From Asterias rubens (lineage: Eukaryota > Echinodermata > Asteroidea > Forcipulatida > Asteriidae): DNA of 64,000 bases. A program made the translations under genes and the position numbers. The notes below the pieces were generated by a model, which was not told the DNA's origin, made no database searches, and was given only the letters and a program-made list of their open reading frames with translations. The stretch is from the NCBI RefSeq assembly GCF_902459465.1, contig NC_047080.1:9522866-9586865 (forward strand), in the 5' to 3' direction. Position 1 is the first letter of the stretch, and each line of letters begins with the position of its first letter. Of this stretch, positions 1-11,240 are shown one piece after another.

Positions 1-339
1 AAAATAAAATAAAAACGTATTTTTCTTTACATTTATTATACATAAAAAGAATACAAAGTGGGTAATTATACAATAGCACAATTTTACAATTATATAATGG
101 TTCAAATAAACAACCTGTAAGTTATGGGAAAAAAATATACAATAAATTTTATACAAAAAAAATTAATATTAACATAATATTATACAAAAAAAATTAATAT
201 TAACATAAAATAAATACAATATTGCACAAGTAAGTGGCGTGGTCGTGAACCACAATCCACAAAGTTGTTTCACTTCAGATTTGTTGACATTTTTTATTTG
301 AGATCTCAGTAAATGCTTTTCTTCCTACACATGTCTTAC

Positions 340-633
340 TCCAATGCTACATGACATCATGACATGGCTATAAAGCCTACCATACCTTGTATTGTCTGCT
401 ACCAGCATTCGTACCATCCCCCACAAGAAGTCTTCCGAGCCGTAGTGAGCGAGAAATGCCCCGATGGTGTGCGGTTTATCACGGTGCAGGTCGTCCACCA
501 GCAACTCCATCGCGGAGTGGCTGGCCGGACCCTCCTCCAGCAACCGCTGAAAGTAGTCATTTTTCCGCCAATGCAGGCTCATTATGCCCTAAATTTTGCT
601 CTAAGACATGGTTTATAATCTCATCATAGTCTC
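340..633 (-). pseudogene. CARD-like death-fold exon (partial, apparent frameshift)
   Basis: I do not recognise a named gene. On the minus strand two adjacent frames both read like protein. The first runs from a pyrimidine-rich acceptor near 634 (DYDEIINHVLEQNLGH...) and hits TGA. The second continues as NDYFQRLLEEGP...AMELLVDDLHRDK...FLAHYGSEDFLWGMVRMLVADN. They join sensibly if one A is removed from a run of five A's near 568-572. The second part matches the spacing of CARD helices 3-5, with small hydrophobics, a GP turn and an FL..YG..DFL segment, and recalls the first CARD of RIG-I-like receptors. Two donors are possible, after 386 (AAG|GTATGG, better) or after 340 (GGA|GTAAGA). The rest of the gene would lie beyond the left edge. 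The shift may be a pseudogene lesion, an assembly error or a missed mini-intron. CARD assignment is inference by eye. Confidence 0.35.
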
Positions 634-1543
634 TCAGAATAAAGAAAATGCAGATTCATTTAAAAAAAAATGTGAATTCACGTCTGATTTGTTCGTTTTT
701 CTGTCGCAACTCATGTGATTGTCGTTATGCACTTGTTGACATTGCCTACGCTTTACTATATGCGTATGGTTCCCGACTCATCAAACATTTCTCTGAATGG
801 GATTATTTCGCAAACATTGTAAACCAATCTACACCACCAATCCATTATGGTTATTTATTAACGTGTAGATGATGTACATTTGAATAAAAATTTTGCAACA
901 ATTTCTTTCAAACTAAAAAATCATCATCGTTAACAAAACGAATTTGTGCGTTTAAATATTTGTTGTTATCAGTGAATTTGTGGTCAAGGGATAATTGATG
1001 TGGTAAAATAGTGAACATTGAAACGAATTTAAACATGAAATATAAGTTATAAAAGTGAATGATTTCACACTATTAGGTTTTTTTTTCAACTGCAGAGGGC
1101 GCCACGTAACATTAACGGTCCTGATTTTCTATTGGTTGAGGAATAGTGAACACTGAGCTATAGCTAGGGTAATGGTAAATCAGGGTTTTGCCAAGTTTAA
1201 AGTTGTGAGTGAGTGTAATTGAGAACAAATCAGCTTTTGAAATAAAATTAAACTAACTGTTTGTTGCATTACACCAACCAAATTGTTAACTCCACTTCAC
1301 AATTTCATTCCACAATTTCATTACAAGTTCAAGAATCAATACAATTAACAAAAGTAAACCAACACAAGATTTAACAATTGTCCAGTTACACATAATATAA
1401 GTGCACTTTTTAAAGAAAAGTTCATAAATAATCAAATTGAAATTTAACGAATGGTTGAATGGTAAAAACACCAAATTAATTCAGTTTAAGTTGAATTCAA
1501 GAATCAAACCAAAACTGTGTTTATGTGATTGCAAAGATATAAT

Positions 1544-1869
1544 TTAAAGGCACTATAAGTTTGGGTAAACGGCGACGAGAATCCTCAATTGGTCCCAACA
1601 TGGGCATAAAATATTAAGTCTGTAAATATTTTGCTCAATTGGCCATCAAAGTTGCAAGAAAATAACAGAAAAAGAAAAATTTGTTGCATACAATTTTGTG
1701 CGCTTTCAAATACCTTGGAAAATGTTAGGGTAAAACTTATTTAAAAACTACATTTAAGGGCGTCAATTCTAACAATGTTTTTATCAACAGCTCTCCAGTG
1801 CACTTTATCAAATAAGTTTTGATGCTCATTATTGTTTGGAGTATTATGCTTTAACACTCTAGCCCTTAA
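1544..1869. repeat. Degenerate TTAA MITE, family A
   Basis: The left end reads TTAAAGGCACTATAA and the right end AGCCCTTAA. The body keeps the landmarks of the better copies at 7317 and 26398: a TCAATTGGTC/TCAATTGGCC segment, a GTTGCAAGAAAATAA stretch, and TCAACAGCTCTCCA near the right end. It is clearly an old, decayed copy. Confidence 0.6.
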
Positions 1870-2151
1870 ATTTTACCCAGTAAAAAATAATTTTACTGGC
1901 GATGTAAAAAATCTGTGCTCATGATGAAAACAGTAGGCGATAACGAAATATAGTGTATTTTGTTTTAAGAACTAAAGCACATTTGGTAACCATGGACACA
2001 ATTTCACAGACTACATGTAGTCAAATTTGGATAGAAAAATAACTTTGATAATACTAGTTTTTGTTTGCATTGCTACACATGGACAAAGTTATAATATCAA
2101 TTAATAATCTTTCATATGCAAAGTTTCAAGTATTATATAAACGGATACAAA

Positions 2152-2592
2152 ATGTGACCTGCTACGTGAAAATGAGTCAGATGTTGACAATTTTAAGGAT
2201 TGAGTTATATGCATGGCTGGAAAGAACACACCAACAGCAGTAATTTGGTATATGTCTAAGCTTTGGGGTGTATCGCATTGCTGATACTTCCGTTTGAAAT
2301 TAGCCAATACATAATTTTTTCTGAAAAACGAATTACAAGTAAAGCGATGTTTTAAACTACCATTTCGCGCAAAAGGATACAAACAAGACATAAGTATGAT
2401 CACAAAATTGTTGTATTCATAGCTTTATTGCCTAAAAGTAAGTGTTCTAAAGGTTAACCATGCAAATATGGTTCTTAAAAAGTAATATGAAAAAAATGTT
2501 TTTTTTTTTTTTTTTTCCACACACTAAACTGTCCATTACTTAATTATGCATTGGGCGACATCTGACTCATTTTCAGGTAGCGGGTCACAAAT
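2152..2592. repeat. MITE with about 35-bp terminal inverted repeats
   Basis: The segment near 2152-2190 (GTGACCTGCTACGTGAAAAT, then GAGTCAGATGT) returns in inverted orientation at 2553-2592 with few mismatches. The roughly 370 bp between are AT-rich and noncoding. I see no clear target-site duplication. Confidence 0.6.
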
Positions 2593-3445
2593 ATCATAAG
2601 AAATGTGAACTTCTTCAATAAAAACCTGATTTCTTCTATATAAAACCATATAAAAAAAGTGTTTGTATGAAAGCAACTATAAGTGTAAACAAAAATTGTC
2701 TGATTTTGAAAAATTATTAATGAATTTAAAAGTACTATTTCTCTACTACTTAGTTTAGGTTATGTCTACCAATGTATATTTTCTATCTACCTAGTTTGGG
2801 CTTTTGTCTATACAACGACTATTGAGTGTATTTTCATTGTTCGTTACCAGCTAGTCTCTTTTTAATTCTTATCATTATCACAACCATTTACAAAGTACAG
2901 CTTTATAAAACCAAAATTTACATCCTCGTATACTTATCACTCAAAATTCTTTAGAGATTTTAAATTTTGTTCACTCATCAAGTTTCAACTAACAATTTGT
3001 TAATTATATTATGTAACATTTTAAGGTTTAAATATGATGTACTCTTGTTTAAATTCCACATTCCACACATTTGTAAATAAACAGCCTCTAAACTGGTTTC
3101 ATTTTTGCAAAATTCCACAAAGTCATTTGTAAAGATTTTGAGGCAGTATCCCCTCCCGCCTATTTAAAAAAGACTTTTGCAAACATTTGTGTAACATTTG
3201 TTGCTGATAATCCCTTTAAACTATTGTAATAATTTGTAGCTTGTTTCAGTTCCAGATCTGATACATTGTCAGCCAAAAGCATTTTACATTCCTAAATTCC
3301 ACACTTGAATGAATACAATATTTGGAATGCAATCACACTAGAAAAATACAAAACGACAGCAACAGAAACCACTCATTTTGGAGGAAATCCATCATTAGGC
3401 GACAACACTCAGGAAATGACCACGATACTTATGTCCTTTCAATAG

Positions 3446-3635
3446 AGTTATATATAAGAACAAGAGGGTGCACTGGCCTATATACACCACGTGGCATGCG
3501 CGCAGGCGGCCATTTTCTAAGTTGACAAAACAGGCATCGCAAAGCGTGTGTTTGTGCGGCCATTTTGTAAGTTGCGGTCCCGTCACATTTGTGCAAGAAG
3601 CATCACCAGTGCGCCCTCTAGTTCTTATATTTAAC
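3446..3635. repeat. Short MITE next to the SLC27A stop codon
   Basis: Inverted ends flank about 190 bp. The left end reads TATATAAGAAC then AGAGGGTGCACTGG; the right end reads CCAGTGCGCCCTCTAGTTCT then TATATTTA. Two GGCCATTTT-type motifs lie inside. It sits about 100 bp downstream (in transcript sense) of the SLC27A stop, so it may be carried in that 3' UTR. Confidence 0.65.
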
Positions 3636-3733
3636 TCTTTGGTCCTTTCCAATATCCTAAACCTCCCAGCTATGATGTTGAATGTTTGACCTGCATAACT
3701 TGACCTTTGCAGCAACGACCTCAGATGACCTTT

Positions 3734-6700
3734 CTATATCCTAATTTTCCCGGCTACGATGTCGCTGAAGACACTTTCTGTGAGTGGAACAAACTCCTTG
3801 CCGTTCATGAAGAACAACTTGTCACCTTTGACCAACTTGGGGTTGAAACTCTCTTTGCGAAGTTCAACTTTTTTCAACTTGAAGGTACCTTTAAACAAGA
3901 AGATTTAAAACATGTTTATTAACTGTTTATTTAGAATAAAGCAATTGAGTTTAAAATCTTTTCACACACCTTACCTGGAGGGAGTGACGGATAATATTAT
4001 AATATCCTTTTTCATATTAAGATTGAAGTTCTTGATCTGAAATCAATATTTTGATTACTCAATACTTCTGGAAACATCTTCTTTCTTGTTTTTGTTTTTG
4101 GAGGGGGGGGGGCACTGCATGGTGAGGTATCAATGTATATTCGGTTTGCAGTAACACCATGTGTGTATCTACTTTGCTATATAGGTTATGTTCTCTTGAA
4201 AACTTGTCTTGCTATATATTACACTGCAGCAGAGTAACCTTTCCGAACTAGAGAGACTTCTCGGTTCTGAAACAACCAGGGTCCAATTTCATAGAGCTGC
4301 TAAGCACAAACATTTGCTTAGCATGAAATTTCTTCCATGATAAAAACAGGATTATAAACCAACTTTCCACATGCTTTTCAAGACAGGCACACAACAGCGG
4401 AATACCAGCAACAAGCAAAATGCAACAAATGAAAATTTAGTTGGTAGTACCATTTTTATCAAGAAATTTCATATTAACTTTGTTTTTTTTACCAATACAC
4501 CGATGTGTGTTAGCACTGTACATGTATACTCAGTACTTTCCCGAGTCCAGTGAAAAAAATATAACAGGCATGTTACTCGGATGGGATTTCATGCTAAGCA
4601 AGATTTTGTGCTTAGCAGCTCTATGAAATTGGGCCCTATCCTGCTTATAAACTACTACTTAAAAATCTGCCGGCACTGCAACTTAAGCTAAGTGGATCGA
4701 GAGGACTTCCGTGGAGTAAGTTCTTAAAGACCAATCCGTGGCAGTGAAGTTAAAATGGAAAAGCAAGACAAGTTCTCAAAAGAACATAATCGACACAGCA
4801 AAGCGGATAATTATATGATATGGACAGGTCTTCGGTAACACCATGTAATGACTATCTCTAAATGAGTTGGGGTGGTTCTGAAAAAAACCGTTGGTTCAAA
4901 TTCGGCGAGTTGAAGCCAACGGTTCTTTTCAGAACCACCCCAACTCATTTAGAGATAGTCATTACATGGTGTTATGACAAACCTTTTTATTTCGTATTTC
5001 CACCATGCAAACTTTCAAAACCTATGGTGTTACCACAAACCAAATATACATCTTCCCTTTTTGGAGGTGTTTTATATTCACCTGTCGTATCTAGTTCTTG
5101 CATGATACGGATGAAGATCGGCCGAGCGTACGCTGGCAGAGATTTCTTGAGACTCTCGTTCAATGCCGCAAGATTAAGAGTTCCGTTCGAGTCAACAATG
5201 GCCACCATACCAGCCCTTCCTTCAAGTCCTAGGAGAGAAATGGAAACAGTTAAAGACCTGCTTGAACGAAAATTTCAAGTCGTAAAATTTGCTGAAATTC
5301 ACTTAAAATGTTTTCAAAGAATAGGGAAATCGAGTCATATGACTATAACAAGATTTCAATTGTGTAAAAAAAACAATCATTTTGAATGCCCTTATCCAGC
5401 GCTTTTCTGAGAGATTTGCGAAAAGCCCCGTTACGTAATCACTCTCAAAACGTCATCTCTGGGAGCTCCAATTTGTAAAGCCGATTTGTTGCAGCGTGGA
5501 GGCATAACAAAGCAAGCTCCCAGAGATGACGTCAGCAGCATTGTCCTTTGACGCGTGCTCTCAACGGCAGAAGTGTTTTTAGTTCTTCAAACCCTTTAGG
5601 TTGGGGCCTGATTTTTTAGTCGATAATCACGAAAAATTCAGAAGTGTACAAATATCAAAATTACATTAAAATGGTTACCAGGTGCATTATAAACAAGTTA
5701 AAATACCATTTTCGTTGAAAACATCCCGCTCAGGTAGCTGTTAAATATTTACAAGTCAAAATTCTGACAGGGTCCCCCACGAAAAATGTACATGCTGGAC
5801 CCATTGGGCACGATCGGAAGGCAGATCATATTACGGGTAAAGAACTGTGTTTAGGCGGCACGCTTCTTGTTCTAATTGTCTGAACAGATGAAACGATGTT
5901 CCCTGGATCCACACACTAAAGACTGAAGCATTCTGAAAGTTTACACATGTGAAGATTACATGTGTTCAAAATCAAAGGATTTAAGTTTTTATGAAGTAGG
6001 TTTTTTTTTTTTGCACATTATAATAGGTCCATATAGACTAATCTGCCATCCAATATACAATTGTTTCACGCTATGACGGGGTCCATGGTGTTTTGTACAC
6101 CCCCTCGAGGGTGTACAAAACACCATGGACCCCAGTCACAGCGTGCAACAATTGTTTTGTTATACCTTTGTAACATTATTATTCCTCTTCTCGAAGTTCT
6201 GTTGTCATCTTCAAACATTATTACGACGGAATATTCATTGTTTAATAAGCAGACGAACAAGAAACACTTCCCTCGTACCCGCGGTTGTTTCTTACACAGC
6301 GCTGGAAATCGACCAACGCTGGGAACGATGAAGGTGATGTACACCGGTGTACATCATGTACATCAATTTTCATGTTACCCGGCCCGTCGAGCCATGTAAC
6401 ATGCGTATTTGTTGCACGGCACGTGATTGGTTCTCGACCAATCAAACTTCACAATTTGTACAGAGGTATAACAACACTGTTTGTCTACCTCTGAGTTTAC
6501 CCACCAAGAAATCACTACAGTACATGAATGAGTGATGTTTAAGGATAGTTAAACGAAAATCTGAGGAATTGATCCCCACATTTTGTAGTTATTTAATAAA
6601 GTATGAAGCTGGTCTTTTCGCCAGCCGCGCCCCTCGACTACTCCGAAGGTCAACTGTCAGCGGACCACTGTTAAGGGAGAACAATGAGGGGCAACCTGGG

Positions 6701-9700
6701 CCCAATTTCATAGACCTCCCTAAGCACTAAAATTTGCTTAGCATGAAATTTCTTCCTTGATAAAAACAGGATTACCAACAAAATTTCCATTTGATGGATA
6801 TTGCCCGTTACTGGTATTCAGCTGTTATTGGCTTATCCTAAAAACAACATGGAAATTTGGTTTGAAAACCTGTTTTTATGAAGGCAAACATTTCATGCTT
6901 AGCAAATTTTTCTGCTTAGCAGCTCTATGAAATTGGGCCCTGGTGGGCACAGACTTAAGTTATTTCACTGTACCTGGTACTTCAACACCATACACCACTG
7001 CATCGTTCAGCTGGATGTGTTTCTGAATGATACCCTCGACTTCCGACGTTGAGACATTCTCGCCACGCCAACGGAAAGTATCCCCAGAACGGTCCTTAAA
7101 GAACAAATATCCGTCTTCATCCATCTGCAAGATGTCACCTGGAGAAACAATAAGTGAATTGGTTTGAAACGTTTAGAATTAACTGCTACTGTACATCATC
7201 TGATTCACTGTCTCTTTGTTGAGTTTTTCCCAAGAATTAAAAAGTGCACTTCATACAATTATCTCAGCACACTGTACACTTGTAAAAGGCCGTACCGGTA
7301 AACAGTAATATTCATGTTAAAGGCACTGGACACCTTTGGTAATTGTCAAAGACCAGTCTTCTCACTTGGTGTATCTCAACATACCCATAAAATAACAAAC
7401 CTGTGAAAATTTGAACTCAATTGGTCGTCGAAGTTGCGATAGAATAATGGAAGAAAAAACACCCTTGTCGCACTAAAGTTGTGTGCTGTCAGATGCTTGG
7501 TTTCGTGATTTCGGCTTGAGGTCTCTAATTCAATTCAAATATTTTAGTCAGAAATTACTTCTTTCTCAAAAACTACGTTACTTCAGAGAGATCCATTTCT
7601 CACAATGTTTTATACTATCAACAGCTCTCCAATGCTCGTTCCCAAGTTTTTATGCTAACAATTATTTTGAGTAATTACCAATAGTGCCCAATACCTTTAA
7701 AAACCTAAGCACAGGTAAACCCTGCTAGTGATGAGCTAAAGAATTTGTTATTCACCTGAGAGGAAAGCCTGGTCTCCTTTTCTGGAGACGTCGTAAGCGA
7801 TCTTCTTGCTTGTTGCTTGTCTGTTGACGTAGCCATCGAAGCCAGCAATAGGATCTCCTGCCTTGATCTTGCCGATCAAATGGCCGGTTTCACCTGTTAA
7901 AAATAACAATAATAGTATAAATAATAATACCAATATTATTCATATTGTCGGCGAGTGTAGTAGGATAGCAAAGACAGAGTACAAAGGACGACATGACAAG
8001 TTGGCCAAGGTGATTCACTGGGATCTGTGTAAGAAATGCGGTGTCCAAGTGACTTCAAAATGGTACGAACATGTTCCGTAGAAAGTTGCAGAGACCGACC
8101 AGGTCAAGATTCTCTGGGACTTTAACATTCAGATGTTGTAGTCTTAGATAAGGCAAAACAGATGTGTCATCTCATTGACATAGCTGTGCCGGGAGATGTA
8201 AAGGCCCGGTCCCACTGCTGCGATAATGAGAACGATAACGATAACGACGCCAAGAGAACGCATTCTATTGGTTGAATGAGCGTGTGCATATTCTGCGTGG
8301 AACAATTCAAACCAATAGAGCGCGTTCTCTTTGCGTCGTGATCGTTATCGTTCTCGTTATCGCTGCAGTGGGACCGGCCCTTAAGGGTAGTTTCAGAGGA
8401 GATGGAAAAGATCCATAAAGTCCAAGACCTGGCATGTGAACTTCAAAATATTTGACAGGTAAATGTCAAAGTAGTCCCTGTAGTGGTTGAAGCGCTTGGC
8501 ACCATTATGACAGCACTGAGGAAAACATCTGAGAGGGAAAGGCCATATTGGCAAAGAGCAATCAATCAATAAATCAAAAGTCATTTATAGAGCGCCAAAT
8601 TCAAAAGTTTGCTCCAAGGCGCTGGGGCACAGTTGAATAGTTAGTAAAGACAGGTTCATACTTCCTGCAAATGCGAAGCCAATTTGGCTGTTTTCGCAGC
8701 GAATGTTACGCAGGAGTTGAGCACATTTCAACTGCTGCAAATTATTGACTTGGCTTTTTAGCCTGCTGGATTGGAAAGTCTTGAAGTCTATGGGAAACTT
8801 TTACAGGGGCACCAAGGCCAAGACCAGGGGCAACAGAGGCCAGGGCCTATGTGTAACTCCAGGCTTGAGTTACATCAGCTTGGATGACAGACCTACCTGG
8901 TTTACACTTGATGCAAAGTCCATCGGGTCCACGAATTAAATCACCAGTGCCTTCATCCACTTTGAGTAGAACGATCGGCAGAGCGGATGGGACCAGCAGA
9001 GAGATGAACCCGACAGCTCCAACCTTGCCGTCTATATTCACGATGTTACTGTTGCCTTCCGTTGCTCCATAAAACTCGGCTACCTGTGTGTAATTATTAG
9101 TTATTATTATGAAGAATCAGAAGTGTCCTGGGTGAGCGGTTAAGAGCACCGAATTCAAACTCTGGTGTTTTTGATCAGCAGAGTGTTGGTTCGAGTCCCA
9201 GTCGTTACACTTGTGTCATTAGGCATGACAGTAACAGTTGCTTCATCCTTCGGATGGGACGTAAAGCTGTTGGTCCTGTGTGTTGTGTAACATCAACCAC
9301 AAAAAAACAGCGACAGCCACTTATTGTAAAGAGAAGGGGTTCTCCCCGATGTTCTTGGTTTGATTGGCAGCATAATGCGCCACAGAGCTTGGTAAACCAT
9401 CCCATGGTGCTATGTAAAAAGGAGTAGGTCTCATACTTAACATGTAGTCCCACATATCTTGCAGGAAAATACTGAATGTTCAAGCGTCTTGAGCATCACT
9501 GAGGGACAGATTTGAGCGCTATACAAGAAGCCACAACTATTATCTTTAATTCTCCCATACTGACTGACCTCTTTGATGTTGTAGCGAGACTGGAACTCCT
9601 CCCAGATCTGGGGTCTGAATCCGTTACCGATAGCCATTCTGACTTTATGTTGGGTATCCACTGGCTTAGCTGGTTGAGCGAGGACATAACGGCATATCTC

Positions 9701-11057
9701 ACCGATATATTGCACAATCTACATGGGGAAATAAGAGAGACTAAACGTAAACTAGCCAACAGTCAAAAAAGCTGCATTGATAGAAATTTTAATGGATCAT
9801 ACATTGATACAAAAGGAAGAAACTTTTCAGAATGTACATTTCATAGATCAGTGCCCTTGATAACGCAGTCAAAAGAAATTGTGCAAATAGAAACAGTGTT
9901 CCTAGTGATGCACAATCTCGTTTTAGTTCTTTCAAAAGAACCCCTTCTCTTTGCAATAAGTGTGTACTAGGGTCTTTTACTTAAGTTGATAGTTTTTATA
10001 TTAACAAATGAGACCTAGAGCTTCCAAAGGACGAAGCCACAGGGTTAAGTGTCTTGCTTAAGGATACAAGTGTCACAACTGGGACTCGAACCCACACTCT
10101 GCTGATCAGGTACGGCAGAGCTCGAGTTTGATGCTCTTTTCCGCTCGGCCACGACACTTCCTAAGAGTAGCTTAGCTACTTTTTGTGCTTAAGCAGCTCT
10201 ATGAACTTGGGCCCAGGCTGGTGCCAATAGCCATAAATGTATAATTAATGTTACATAAGAGTCAAGAAACTAGACATAAATGACCTTACCGTTGCTTCGT
10301 ACTTGATACAGTCATCCCAAAATCTGCTAGCGGAGAACTTCTTCCTGATGGCCATGGTGGATCCGTTGAGGATGACCTGAGCCATCCCAACGATCCCTCC
10401 GGCGGAATGGTACAGTGGAAGCGTGTTGTAAATCACGTCGTCGAATCTACAGTGGAAGCCATATCGGATACCGTATCCCATGTACATGAACCTAATACAA
10501 TACAAAAGAAAACCAGGGAAAAGTCAAAGTTAGTCAAATTCTTTTAACAATTGAACAACAATAAAAGCAGCAACAGCAGCAGCAGCAACAACAGCAGCAG
10601 CAGCAGTAACAGCGGCGACAGCAACAACATCATCAACATGAACAACAACAGCAACAGCAAAAGCAGCAACAGCAAAAGCAACAACAGCAGCAGCAGCAAC
10701 AGCAGCAACATCTACATCAACAGCAGCAGCAGCAGCAGCAGTAATAGCGGCGACGGCAACAACAACATCAACAACAACATTAACAACATCCAGGGCTGTA
10801 TGCTTCGTTTTTGGAAGGGCAAGGGCACCAAGGCATTTTCTTCTTGGTAAAGGGCACCCTATGATGAAATTGCAAATTTGTACTGTAACATTCAAGGGCA
10901 CCAAGGCAATGACCGGGGGACACGGAGGCAATCACCTTTGTTGCCCCCATGAAGTATCAGGCCTGAACATCATCAACAACAACAACAGCAGCAGCAGCAA
11001 CAGCAAAAGCAGCAACAGCAAAAGCAGCAACAGCAAAGCCAACAACAGCAAAATCAA

Positions 11058-11095
<38 letters not shown>

Positions 11096-11179
11096 GCAGC
11101 AGTAGCAACAGCAGCGTTGGCAACGACAACATCAACATCATCAACAACCGGGAGCAAAAGCAAAAGCAGCAACAGCAAA

Positions 11180-11240
<61 letters not shown>

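Larger units (their letters stand above)
634..3733. other. Gene-poor interval left of the SLC27A gene
   Basis: I see no convincing exon here. It is AT-rich, with homopolymer runs (for example a T run near 2500). It holds three degenerate MITE-like elements that are listed separately (1544-1869, 2152-2592, 3446-3635). The part just left of 3734 must include the 3' UTR of the minus-strand SLC27A gene, but I cannot place its polyadenylation site. Confidence 0.5.

Noticed and set aside
4862-5410. 182-aa plus-strand ORF
   Set aside because: It overlaps antisense to SLC27A exon 10 and runs through two repeat families; no protein-like motif.
9512-9970. 152-aa plus-strand ORF
   Set aside because: It is the antisense of SLC27A exon 6 extended into intron and SINE sequence.
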